DNA of 64,000 nucleotides from Pochonia chlamydosporia 170 (lineage: Eukaryota; Ascomycota; Sordariomycetes; Hypocreales; Clavicipitaceae). Of the stretch, positions 21,517 through 31,867 are shown in pieces. Numbering within the stretch: the stretch's first letter is position 1; every line of letters begins with the position of its first letter. The position numbers and the translations under genes are program-made. Where the stretch lies: contig NC_035790.1 in NCBI RefSeq assembly GCF_001653235.2, positions 6,014,001 through 6,078,000 on the forward strand, written 5' to 3'. Under the pieces are notes generated by a model that had not been told where the DNA came from, did no database searches, and worked only from the letters and a program-made list of their open reading frames with translations.

Positions 21517-22795
21517 ATGGCACAATTGGAGGAAACTGCTGTCATTGCGATGATCAAGGAAGCGCTTGAACATTCGCCCTACGCTTGCTCGTCGCTGGTA
21601 CGTATGACCGCCGGCACGACCAATTTCGTATTTCGCGGCACCCTCGTCCAGCCAATTACAAGTCCAAATGGCTTGAACAATACTGTAATCATCAAGCACT
21701 CAAAGTGCCATGTGCCCGGGAACAAAGACTTTCCGCTTGATTTGTCTCGATGCGTAAGTTAACAACCCGATACAAACTAGACTGTAGCTACACCGTTGAG
21801 TTTACTGACACAATATGATTAGCTTGTTGAAGAGTCTATGCTTGAGGCATTGAATACCTTTCCCGCCGGCGCCATGGGAGTAACCACACCACATCTCTAC
21901 TGGTTTGATCGAGATACCCATATCATGGTAATAGGGGATCTTCCTAATGCGCTCGATTTGAAGTCAATTATGACTTCGCCAGTGGTGAATACCACACTCA
22001 ATCTCACAGTTGCATCAACCATTGGACGCCATCTTGGTACGTGGCTACGAACTTTCCACACATGGGGTTCAGAGCCAGCTCAGATTCGACTCTTAAATGA
22101 GATGAATCAAAACAAAGCTATGAGAGACTTGAAATACAAAATCACTTATGGCACCTTCATTGAGGTTCTTCAAGAATTTCCCGACATTCTAGGAGATGAT
22201 GCTATGCAGCTACAAGCTCTTAGGGAATGGGCCGCCAAAGAATTCGAGAAGAATCCCGCAGACAAAGACCAGCAAGGTTGGGGACTTATACACGGAGACT
22301 TTTGGACTGGAAAGTACGGTCACTCTCTTCTTCTTACTATAAATGGCAATTATAAGCGTGCTAATTGGCGGCGAAAATAGCGTCCTGTTGCCAACAAACT
22401 CGTCAAGTAGAGTGCTCTCATCGGAGAAGTTGAAGATGTTCATTGTAGATTGGGAATTCGTCCAATTCGGAAATTGGTCCTATGACCTTGGGCAAATGAT
22501 TGGCGATATTTACGAACGTGAACACTTTCACAACATCGACCACGCTCTGCTGATGATCAGAGCCTTTGTGGAGGGATACGGTGGACTAAGCGACGACATG
22601 GCATACCGTACCGCTATTCATTCAGGAGTTCAGCTATTGGGCTGGTACAAGAGACGAGCGCCAGGGAGTCCTCTGTTCGGAACACGGAGACAGATAGAGG
22701 CGATGGTCGTGTTGGGAAAGGAGTTTGTGCTCAGGGGCTGGCAGAAGGATCGGGTGTGGTTCGAGACGAGCCCTCTGGCTGCATTGTTTATTTGA
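21517..22795 (+). CDS. Aminoglycoside phosphotransferase-fold (APH/choline-kinase-like) small-molecule kinase
   Basis: Three exons (21517-21753, 21823-22313, 22381-22795) give 380 residues. Splicing restores the Brenner motif HGDFWTGN exactly across intron 2 (residues 236-243; AA at the donor plus C at the acceptor), and the metal-binding IVDWE follows at 264-268. The N-terminal lobe holds TAGTTNFVFRG as nucleotide loop and VIIKH as the ATP lysine. Fungal members of this family (PF01636) phosphorylate small hydroxylated or amino compounds; the substrate cannot be read from sequence and antibiotic resistance should not be assumed. The gene is convergent with the NmrA-like gene, 125 bp away. 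The ATG at 21517 was chosen as the first true ATG of the frame. Confidence 0.87.
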
Positions 22796-22920
22796 GGACC
22801 ACTTGCCAGGTTCCTTCCCGTTGCAACATTGACACGGTGGACAATCACTGCTTCAAGTCAGGCGGGTTGAGTAGAATATTAATTTATCTAGCATCCTTGG
22901 TCTATCAGCATGCAAGCAAT

Positions 22921-23820
22921 CTAGGCCAGCTTCTTGGCAAACACTTCCTCGATAAACTTCTGGCCCTTCTTCGGCACGCCCAACAGCTCATTGTCATTAT
23001 GCTTGAAGTTACCGCCATGCTCTGGGTCGAAAATAGATCGATACAGATACGGAGCAATGGTATGATAGTCCACAACGCCCTGACCCAGCCTCTTGTCTGC
23101 CTCGGCAGTGGCTTCATCCAAAGTAGTGTGCTTGGGCTGCCACGGCTTGTTGGGTGCCACCTTCTTCGCAATGGCTAGAAGATCATTCTGCGACACCTTA
23201 AAGTCTCCAAGGTAGACGGCCCTATTCTTGGTCTCATCTGGGTGTGAGAGCACCGCAACCACACCATTGGCAATGGTATCCAGAGAAGTAGTATTAAAGA
23301 CTACATCTCCTCCGTTGTAAATAGTCGGCTGGTAATCTGAGGTATCGAGAATGAAGTTATGCTGAATGCCCCAGTCCAAAAAGGGGCCATTGTAAACATA
23401 TGTGTATGTGAGGGAGGAGGATTTCGACTTCTCACTCAAGTAGTCCTGGACCTTGCCTTTTTCAATGAAAGGCAACAAGGTTCTGTTCTTGGGAAGGCCT
23501 ACATCGCCGCCAAACTCGGAGGGGATAAAACGCTTAACTCCGGCCTTGATGGATGCGTCAATCAACCCGTACTGAAGGCCGAGGGAGGTGGCACCGAAGA
23601 GTGCAATCGCAGCATCTTGGCCCTTGAGAGCGGCTGTAAGGTCGTCAACAGAGGAGAAGTCGACGTCTACGACTTTTGTGCCAGCGGGATATTGAGTGGT
23701 GGAATCGGGTCGTCTTAGGACTTGGATGTTGAACTTGCCCGAGTCGACGAGCTTGCTGAAGACGGATGTGCCAAGGTTGCCGGCAGCACCGACAATGGTG
23801 ACGTTTTTGATGGCGGACAT
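22921..23820 (-). CDS. NmrA-like / isoflavone-reductase-type NAD(P)-binding protein
   Basis: An intronless gene of 299 residues. The N terminus has the Rossmann strand and glycine loop VTIVGAAGNLG (7-17), then VLRRP, typical of NADPH-preferring atypical SDRs of the phenylcoumaran benzylic ether/isoflavone reductase group (NmrA-like, PF05368). The segment GVKRFIPSEFGGD carries the conserved Lys-Arg-Phe-x-Pro-Ser-Glu-Phe block, and YNGPFLDW follows. No signal peptide or membrane helix is seen. Members either reduce small aromatic substrates or act as redox sensors that bind regulators; neither can be chosen here. Proximity to an APH-like kinase and a zinc-finger regulator suggests accessory small-molecule metabolism (inference). 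Confidence 0.9.
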   Translation of the reverse strand: MSAIKNVTIVGAAGNLGTSVFSKLVDSGKFNIQVLRRPDSTTQYPAGTKVVDVDFSSVDDLTAALKGQDAAIALFGATSLGLQYGLIDASIKAGVKRFIPSEFGGDVGLPKNRTLLPFIEKGKVQDYLSEKSKSSSLTYTYVYNGPFLDWGIQHNFILDTSDYQPTIYNGGDVVFNTTSLDTIANGVVAVLSHPDETKNRAVYLGDFKVSQNDLLAIAKKVAPNKPWQPKHTTLDEATAEADKRLGQGVVDYHTIAPYLYRSIFDPEHGGNFKHNDNELLGVPKKGQKFIEEVFAKKLA

Positions 23821-25198
23821 TTTTGTTGGTACACTTGAGTGAAGAGTTTGGGATTGAGTAGGTATATGTGTTTATACTTGGAGTTGTGAATGATGTGTGT
23901 TCGTTGGGTGGAGAGTTTGATGTGTATTATTGTGATTCAACATGCATTCTTTCACAGCAGACTTTCGACAAATATATACCCTTTTCTAAACTCGAGAATG
24001 TTCCACATCCTTACAATACAATATTGCATCACAATGGCGAAGCATAATGAAACCGGTCAAGACGACATCTTGATGACATACAACTGTCCGAGATGGCCAA
24101 ATCCAGACGTGGTTTAACATTTGGCCTAGTCACAGATTGATAAATCAAGAAGCCGAGTGGGATGCCGACGTTGATTGATTTCTAAATACTAAACCGGCAG
24201 CTGCCAAATTTAATCTATTTTTTGGCTATTCCGAATTAAGCAGAAGATCCACATTGAAAGTGATTGGAGATGTGCACGAAAGAAACGGTCGTAGGACCTC
24301 GATCACATGTCAGGTGATGAAGCAGTTTATACAACTTCTGCGGCCTACTGCATTCATATCAAGCAAATTGGCAATTAGTATTTGCGAGTTCTGCAGCAGA
24401 TGCCGTGTTGAGCGTGTTGCCTCTGTCCCTGGAAATGCGTACATAACTTCGGCCCAATGGGGGTTAGTGGCATCTGATCGTTCAAACAAGACGAGCTGGT
24501 ATGATTTGCTGATGGGTTCAGACCGGTGTGTGCCTACGAATCAACTGGCTGGCTTGGTCACAAACATCCCACGCTAACATCACACCCGGCGCGAATGCAT
24601 AACGCATCGGATTTCTAATTTCTATCCCATGCCAATTACTCTTCAATCCCACGCAGCCCACTTTGCCGAGTTCGCCATTTACACGGCAGTCTGAGCTCCC
24701 AATTCATCATGTTATTCTTACGATATCGCACGGCTCGACGTGTTGTCTATGTTGCTTGTATTGTTGCGATTGACTGAAGCTAAACACCAAAGAGCAGACC
24801 TTAGTAATCTGTTTAAAGCAAGTTAATTGGCAATTCCTCTCAATTGTTTGGCAAAAGGTAAAACGAATCTCCAGCTTCTCCCACCGGCACGACGTCAACA
24901 CCAAAGATGAGCTGCATGGGATGGAAGCAATCAAAAGTATGAATTCAACCAATTGAGACAATTCTGACTGTTGTACAGACACCGTCGACGGCCCATGATT
25001 GATTCATCTCCACATTGATGTCTATTCTGCATCCAATTCACCACTCCGGCTCCCATCTCGTCCTGCAAGGTCCCTCCCGCCGGGTGGGAGAGACATCAGA
25101 TCGCTGACGAGATCCAGCCACCGTTTGGCTGTACAATAATCTCCCCGATTTTTTTATCCGCTAGTTAATTCGGCCGTCTGTCTCGGTACCTCCGGGTC
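23821..25198. other. Divergent intergenic region, NmrA-like and regulator genes
   Basis: It is 1.38 kb of promoter-like DNA with short random frames only. No repeat or RNA gene was recognised. Confidence 0.55.
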
Positions 25199-27614
25199 AT
25201 GGCAGAAGCAACTCCTCCTAGACACATTTGTCATTGCGGCAAGTCGTTCATCCGAAAGGAACACCTGCGGAGACATCAGGCCTCACATACAGGGAGGTCA
25301 TTTCGTTGCCAAGTCTGTGGCCGGTCTTTTACACGGAGGTAAAAACTTTCCGCAGAAAAACCCTGACAGTTACTTCATGCCGTTCAAGACTAATGAGACT
25401 AACACCTAGTGATCTTCTACGTCGTCATGCCGCTCTGCATGATAGTGCAACCGCATCACACGAGCCCCGTAGGGACAGAGCCTGTGATACATGCCATGCC
25501 AATAAAACGAGATGCAGCGGAGGCATCAGATGCTCATTATGTGCCAAGAGGGGTGTGTCTTGCACGTATCACCGGGGGAACCCTGCTGCGGGACGGGACG
25601 AAGCCGTAGATGACACTGCTCAAGCTGAACCACTTCCCCTTTTATTGAGTGATGGCGATTCCAATGCATCATTAGGCTCGAGTTCTCCCGAGTTGTTGAC
25701 ATTAGAAGCTCCTGCTTTGCTTCAAATAGAAGATTCGGAGAATCATGATGCGGATGAACAACTCGCCTTTGACAAGACAACAGCTCTGAACATTCTGTAC
25801 AGAGTTCTCACAAAACAAACCCCTGGTTCTCCTTCTGAACCTCAGGCAATACCGCGGTTATGGTTGACAGCGAGAATAGAGTCTTATTTGGCGACATTTC
25901 ACCCACGATGGCCGGTTCTTCACGCGCCAGTCATCAACGAGACCACAGACTCCATTCAGGTCCTTTCAACGATTGTGATGGCTGACTTGTGGCTCAACGG
26001 GGATGTCAAGTTGAAAGACCAGATTTTAAGGATTCACGAGAACCTTGTCCGACAACTATACAGGGAATTGGTAATGGCCACTTTGAATATGCAATACTAA
26101 GTGAAAACCGCTTCTTACTAACTATGACCAGAATGACGCCGACTTGGATCCCACGCGCCCATGGCCAGTAGACCTGTATCAAGTCTCCCTTCTTAACGTC
26201 ATCTTCGCTTTTGAAACAGGAGTAAGTCGTATTTCTTGCCTTGGGGATCAAGTAATCGTTCAATGTTTCTGCCTTACTATCACTAACGTCCCAACAGAGA
26301 GACAGCGTCATTAGACAATCCCGCATGTTGTTCAGCGTGCTAGTTACATCCTTACGAATGAATGGTTGCTTCCAAAGCTCCGCCATTGAGTCTCAACGCC
26401 TCGCACACCACCCCGGAGACTTTCGTCCCTGGGTTTTCGGAACACTCGAGCGCTGGAAAAGGTAAGATCTCAAACTACCTCATCTGTGAAATCTCAATCC
26501 TAACACCTTCTTCAGGATAGCCACCTGCGCATTCAAAGTAGATTCCTACCTATCCCTGTTGTACAATCAACCGCCGCTGCTTCGACGCGACGAGTTAGAG
26601 CTAGGCTTAACATCAACGTTTGCCATGTGGAACTCACACGGCATCATGATATTCTTTGACCGCAGCCGCAGCGAGCCATGGTCACGCAACAACTACCAAA
26701 TGTCCCAACTGGACGTGAGGAGACCCGATCAAGTACCTTCGGGCATGCTACCAGAGGACATCCAGCTATGCCTGCTGGGCATGTGGAACGACATCCGGTC
26801 GCTCAAAAAGGACACGGCACTGAACCGCGATATTGCGGCGTTAAAAAAGGCAGACCTATCCCAACAGCTGTATCTTGCACTGGAACAATTGGAAGCAATT
26901 GTCACTGAGTCAAGAAAGCCCCTCGTCGTAGGAGGCTACACAGCGACCATTCTCAAAAGCTATCTCGGCAGTGAAGCATCTCGGGGTCCCAACTGGAGAA
27001 AAGACGTTACAAGTCGTCTAGACTCATGTATTTCAAATATCAGGCCGCTCCTCCTGCTCCTCACGATCCATCTCCACGCTGATATTCCCACACTGCGAGA
27101 CGTGTACCTCTCCCCCGCCCCTCTACAGATGCAACCCACAGCTGCCTCGCAGCTATGGCAGCAGAATGTGCTCAAAATACAAGAATGGACGTTATCATCA
27201 GACGGGAGGACAGCGGTCGTTGCATCACTACAAACGTGGTTTGCCTACGAGTCGTCCTTGCTAATCAATCCCACGCAGTCGGCACACGCGTTCGATCCAG
27301 TCGTTTACTTGGCGTTGTCGGCGGCCGCCACTGTGCTCTGGGCATGGACAATGAACGACGTGGAAGTATGTGTGTGCCATCCTTCCACGCCAAAGGCCGA
27401 TGTTACTGGCAGCGGTATGCATTTACAGCCGGATGTGCAGAACTGGATTCGTGGTGGCGGAGGTGGTATTTCTTTCTTGGGTCAGCCGGTGTGTAAGTGT
27501 ACGGTTGCTACGCGTATTGCTGACTGGACTGAGGCTTTGGCAAAGGCTGGGAGGACGTGGGAAGTTGCTGCTACGGATGCCAATTTGTTTCGGTGCTCCT
27601 GGCTGGGGACGTAG
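25199..27614 (+). CDS. Transcription factor with two C2H2 fingers plus a Zn2Cys6 cluster
   Basis: Five exons (25199-25338, 25410-26070, 26132-26221, 26298-26461, 26516-27614) give 717 residues. Residues ~11-30 ([20 protein letters not shown]) and ~38-58 (CQVCGRSF..., split by intron 1) are two C2H2 fingers. A Zn2Cys6 binuclear cluster follows at once ([12 protein letters not shown], then [11 protein letters not shown]). The remaining ~600 residues resemble the fungal-specific transcription factor middle domain ([14 protein letters not shown] is a typical start; IRQSRML and PLLLRRDEL follow). All five exons fit in frame with GT-AG introns of 54-76 bp. C2H2+Zn2Cys6 regulators are a recognised minor class in filamentous fungi; targets are unknown. 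It is divergent from the NmrA-like gene, which is a candidate target by position only. Confidence 0.87.
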
Positions 27615-27853
27615 AGAGCAGGCGAGTCACTTCTGCCTCTTATACATACACGGATCATAGCGGTTTGTACTGCAAACACAGTACCAAATCCAATGAAGCT
27701 GTGGGGATATCATAAGCCTTGTAGGGGCAATATTACACTGAAGAAGGCGTTGCCTTGTGTGTAGAGCTGATCGTGACATTAGCTACAGTTACTTCCAGGT
27801 GTGATGAAAGAAAGTAATCATATAGCAACTAAACATGGCCAAGAATCCTGCAC

Positions 27854-27965
27854 GTACCTGGTATCAAAAATATTTAAATGAGCAAAAGGCATCGTACGTT
27901 GTATGGTAAGACATATTGATATGTGTTCATGTATACTTAGATGTGGTAAATACGCTCTACTACTG
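27854..27965. mobile_element. Degenerate MITE copy
   Basis: It aligns over most of its length with the element at 7021-7141: ATATTTAAA for GTATTTGAA, AAAAGGCATCG, CATATTGA followed by TGTGTT, TGTATACTT and AAATAC occur in the same order and spacing. The terminal repeats are decayed. Confidence 0.65.
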
Positions 27966-28305
27966 GCTCCAGCACAGTGCTGTGTATCTATTTTGCGATT
28001 GGTCTGTTTTTCTACTCCCCCAAGCTTGTGTACATTTGGTATTTTTATTACTAATTTTACTATAGCTTCCATTCCAGTTCATGAATACAGAAACAAGCGC
28101 GCAGACAGAAGCAGCGTTCGGTGGATAAAGGTTGCATTTTAGTCTTTCATGTCTGAGACTCAGGTGGGCTGCATTCTCCCTGGCATCTACCTTACTTGAT
28201 ACTCTCAGAAGTATTGAGTCACGCAGAACTTTTGGGTCTCAGATCAGCTGCCTACATGAAAAAGCCAGCGGAAACGTTTTCTGTGGATTTGAGAATAAAA
28301 GCTCG

Positions 28306-28323
28306 NNNNNNNNNNNNNNNNNN
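28306..28323. other. Assembly gap (18 N)
   Basis: A run of 18 undetermined bases marks a scaffold join. The short length may be an estimate rather than a measured size. Confidence 0.99.
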
Positions 28324-28645
28324 CCGCACGCCGGTGCTCTTGAAAATTGTGGTCTAACAGGCTCCCAAGGTAAAGCGTTATGTTGGGAATCGGTGGGATA
28401 GACAAGATGGCACATTTTCCGACATCATCCTGAACTTCTATTTGGTCTTGTTATGATGCTTAAGTAGTTATACTATGCTTATCGGTTTCATCATAAATGA
28501 CAAAGAACTCGCTATACCCTCGACAACGTCTTCGCAGACACTAGCCGCACAAACGCTGCTTTCCGGGCTATGCTTTTCCAAGGGGAATCCGTGCCAAAAC
28601 ACCACCCTGAATATTCCAAAAGCCCTTATATCCGTCCTTTGTCAT

Positions 28646-29080
28646 TTACAACGGATTGCAAAGAAGACCCTGTCCGGCCTGATTGGGGAAGTATATCAGT
28701 AAATGCCCAAAACTTCTGCCACTGTTAAACAGTGCAACTCATCAACTTACCAGCCCGAGAGTGCAGCAATTGGGCTTGCCGTTGCCACCGCAACCGTTGG
28801 CGTCGGCTAGAACATAGGAAAAAGGCACATATGTTAGTCATCTATAGTCCTTCTAGTTTAAAAGCATGAACACGGAAAGGAAAAGAATCTACATACGGCT
28901 CCTGCAATCAAGGCCCAAGAGGCCAAGGACGTTTGTGCTGCAGCACATGGGGCTGCTGTTTGTCAGACCCCCAGGGCATGAGAACGAGCCGCTGCGTGCG
29001 GTAATGCTCTGAGTCTCAGTCTCGGTGACGGGGGCGGCAAAAGCAAGGGTGAGAAAAGCGGCAGCAGCAAGCATCTTCAT
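28646..29080 (-). CDS. Class II-like hydrophobin with shortened central loop
   Basis: Three exons (29080-28897, 28806-28751, 28678-28646) encode 90 residues. A signal peptide covers ~1-17 (MKMLAAAAFLTLAFAAP), then a short pro-like segment and the core. The eight cysteines are at 35, 46, 47, 59, 67, 75, 76 and 87, giving spacing 10-0-11-7-7-0-10. The CCSTNVLGLLGLDC and AGQGLLC segments are typical of class II hydrophobins, but class II normally has 16 residues between the fourth and fifth cysteines; here there are 7. Both introns have clear donors, CTAAC-type or equivalent branch sites and acceptors, so the short loop is not an obvious splice-model artefact. Hydrophobins are secreted amphipathic proteins that coat hyphae and spores. 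The two introns fall within the Cys core. Confidence 0.82.
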
Positions 29081-29611
29081 TTTGGCGGATTTCGTTGCGG
29101 TAAAAGCTGAACGGGAACTAGGCGGTGCAATATTGTAGCGTTTGTTGTAGTTGTAGAGTCTACAAGAGGAAGATCCCTGGAGAGAGACGGCCGACTTAAG
29201 TAGGCTAAGGGACAGTCGCCATCCAATTTGGGGTGTCATAGATAATCATGGTCTCATGTGCTGGTTTGCGAGCCAAGGAGTGTCTCGGTCTGTCTCGGCA
29301 GTCTCCCAGGATACGCCGCGCAGGCTTTTTATGGCAACGCATGAAAGCTTATTATACCGTTGTAAGTCGTTGGTCATCTCAGCGTAAGAAGTGCGGGCAT
29401 TGCGGTCGTCGCTATTGGTATGATCTCTCAGAGTTGTGGCTCCTCCAGGAGGATCATTAAGTTATAGCTTCCATGCAATCAGCATAGAGCCTTCATCATG
29501 CCCGTAGCAATTGCACAAATGTCGTGTCCATTTTGGAAGAACTCGAAACGGTATACATTTCTCAGAAATTGCGGAATGAAAATGCCTCAAGCACTCGTAC
29601 CTGAAACAAAT
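29081..29611. other. Hydrophobin promoter region
   Basis: It is 531 bp between the hydrophobin start and the stop of the next gene on the same strand. No gene, TATA consensus or repeat was recognised. Confidence 0.5.
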
Positions 29612-31867
29612 CTATTCGATAGACATGGCACTCCATCTGAACAGCAAGGTGCCCATATCATCCCCTTTATGAGTCGGCCTTGGTTCGCCTCGTTGCGCCA
29701 CCATTTTCTTCTTGTCTTCCTCCGGGATTCCAAAGCTGATGTCCCTGTAGTTCTTCCCCTCGTCCAAGTTGGCAAAATAGGCCTTGGCATTTGCAGGTAG
29801 TGCATTTTTTGCTTGCCATGCCATTGCCCTGATGGCCAGCAGAATAAACCGGCACATGGGGAAATCCCCACCAGTCTCCCCTATGAGATAGGCCGCTTTG
29901 GCGAACATTTGGTGCACGGTGGGATCTGCCAGGTACTGAACTAGGATCAGGATGGAATTATAGGCACCACAAATGTTGATACACGCGTAGTCGCGGAGTG
30001 TGTACACTTGCACGAAGCGCTCCATATTGTCGATGTCTATCTTGCAAAAGTTGAGTTGAAGCGCTTTGACAGTCCAACCAGGTTCAACCTCGGTGTTTGC
30101 AGGTAGTGGTTTGAGGATGCTAAAGAGGACCTCATTCATGTATGCCCTGTACGTGATGTTTAGCAGGCGAGCCCATGGTTAAGAGTCGAGAAGGGCCATC
30201 ATATACCGTAGGTAACACGTCTGTGGTGTAAAGTTGGTATCGTCTCGCAAGTTTGGAGGCAAGTTCGCCCTCCATTGTCGTACTTCGGCCATCTTCTCTC
30301 GTCGCTTCTCCAGATCTTCCTCACTGCCCACTATTCCTTTGTCTTCGGCTGTCTCGTTCCATTCCATTGATTCATAAAGCATGACCGTTATGTCGCAAGC
30401 CAGATATAGAGCGCCTCTAATCAAAGGAGGCGACTTGCTCTCATTGGTGTGGAGGTTGCCAAAGAGGTCAACATTGGGTGCTGGCCCGTCATTTGCAGAA
30501 GGCGGGGGCTCAAAACAGCGTGGAAGTTTTGGTGGTGGAAGGGAAGATTTTTGAAAATAGATGTATCCAACAATACTTTCGACGGATCAGCAAACAAACG
30601 ACCCCAATGCACTGCCAGAGATGGTGCAGTCAAGACACATACCTCTCATAGATAAAAAGCCCCCAAGCTAGACGGCATAAAACCGACCGATCACGGGCTT
30701 TCAGGGGGTCATCTTTGGCTTGTTCATGCATAGCATCGACATCGAGTCTATGAAACATGTCATAGGCCGCCAATCGATATATCTGGTTTAGAAAGGAAAA
30801 GTCAGCAGACGTCCACTTAGCTTGACTCCCAAAAGGCTCAATACGGAAGATTGACAACGAACAAGGGCAGGATTTTGGTCTAGCATGGATGACAGGTCGA
30901 GCTCACTCACCTGACCAAGTTTGTCAGTACCTCGATAGCAAGCTACAGCGAACAACAATGCAAGCCCTTGAACTGTCGGAACAGACACTCGACCATTTTC
31001 AAGGTGAAGCAGCTTTTTGGCTTCATTGTAAAACTCATCGCCTAAGTCCTTTTTGCTTACACCACTGAAGGCCCTTGTTCTGCGAGAAGTATACTTGAAT
31101 CACAGAAACTTGGTCAGTAAACCCTTACACCCTTTCCCGAAGGCGAGACCAGTTGGACGGAAACTTACACATCGGTCCGCACAAATGGCATTGACAAGAA
31201 AAGGGGTGCAATACTTGGCTGTTGCGGGATTCCCTGACCGCATCTCCTCCAAAAATGCATCTCTGTCGATAATCGGCACATAAAAACTGTTTTCCCAGTT
31301 GAAGAACGACGAAACCAGCTCCGACACTATACCGTCACTCGCGACTGCAGTCCATGGTTTCGCATCCACGCGAATTGCGTTCTCCCGTAAGGCAAGAAGG
31401 TCCAATCTTTCCAGCCTCGAGTCCATAAGAGCGGAGTACGACCTTGAATTTGGATTGTTTATCAACAAGGTGGCCTCCTGAACGGCCCTCAGCACCTGAA
31501 TAGGGTCGTCGGCAACTTTCAACCTTGCAATGACTTCTTGTCCTTCCTCAGTCGGCAAATTATGCAGCAACTTGAAAAGATCGCGAAGTTGCTCGTTTTC
31601 TTGTCTTAGAGACATGTTGCGATGCCTTAATGCTATGCAATTGGCTGACTCGTCGTCCTTGCTCTCATTGTTGCAAGTGACGCCTCTGCGAGCACAGGCA
31701 CCACATGTTGGTCTCTTGTCGTCACATTTCTCCTTACGTTTACGACAATTCAGACAGGCAGAGGCTACCTGCCGACGCTTTTGGCGGGCAAAGCTGACCT
31801 TGTCGTCGCTTCTGTGGTGGATGACCGTGGAGGGAGACGGCATCAAGGGCGGGAGTCGCTTCTCCAT
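29612..31867 (-). CDS. Zn2Cys6 transcription factor with fungal-specific middle domain
   Basis: Five exons (31867-31169, 31093-30911, 30782-30643, 30575-30207, 30146-29612) give 641 residues. The DNA-binding cluster is C38-x2-C41-x6-C48-x6-C55-x2-C58-x6-C65, preceded by the basic stretch RQKRRQ. A leucine-rich linker follows (RHRNMSLRQENEQLRDLF), probably a coiled coil for dimerisation. The PF04082-type region includes NWENSFYVPIIDRDAF, LALLFAVACYRGTDKLGQ and, across intron 3, GLFIYESIVGYIYFQ. Intron 3 uses an AAG acceptor. The frame is open upstream of the ATG at 31867 (to about 32053), so an upstream non-ATG or spliced start cannot be excluded. A stop that appears at 30179-30181 is inside intron 4. 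Targets are unknown; the adjacent hydrophobin is a positional candidate. Confidence 0.88.

Larger units (their letters stand above)
27615..28645. other. Intergenic region with MITE remnant and assembly gap
   Basis: It contains a degenerate MITE (about 27854-27965) and an 18-base run of N (28306-28323). No gene was seen on either side of the gap. Confidence 0.6.

Noticed and set aside
21517..22795. Reading the APH-fold gene as an antibiotic-resistance gene.
   Set aside because: Fungal genomes carry many such kinases with unrelated small-molecule substrates; nothing in the sequence points to aminoglycosides.
18525..27614. Calling the accessory block a secondary-metabolite cluster.
   Set aside because: No polyketide synthase, peptide synthetase, terpene synthase, P450 or transporter is present.
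30147..30206. Apparent in-frame stop (30179-30181) splitting the second Zn2Cys6 regulator into two open frames.
   Set aside because: A 60-bp intron with donor GTATAT, CTAAAC branch and CAG acceptor covers the stop and restores YLRAYMNEVLFSI, so the gene is not broken.
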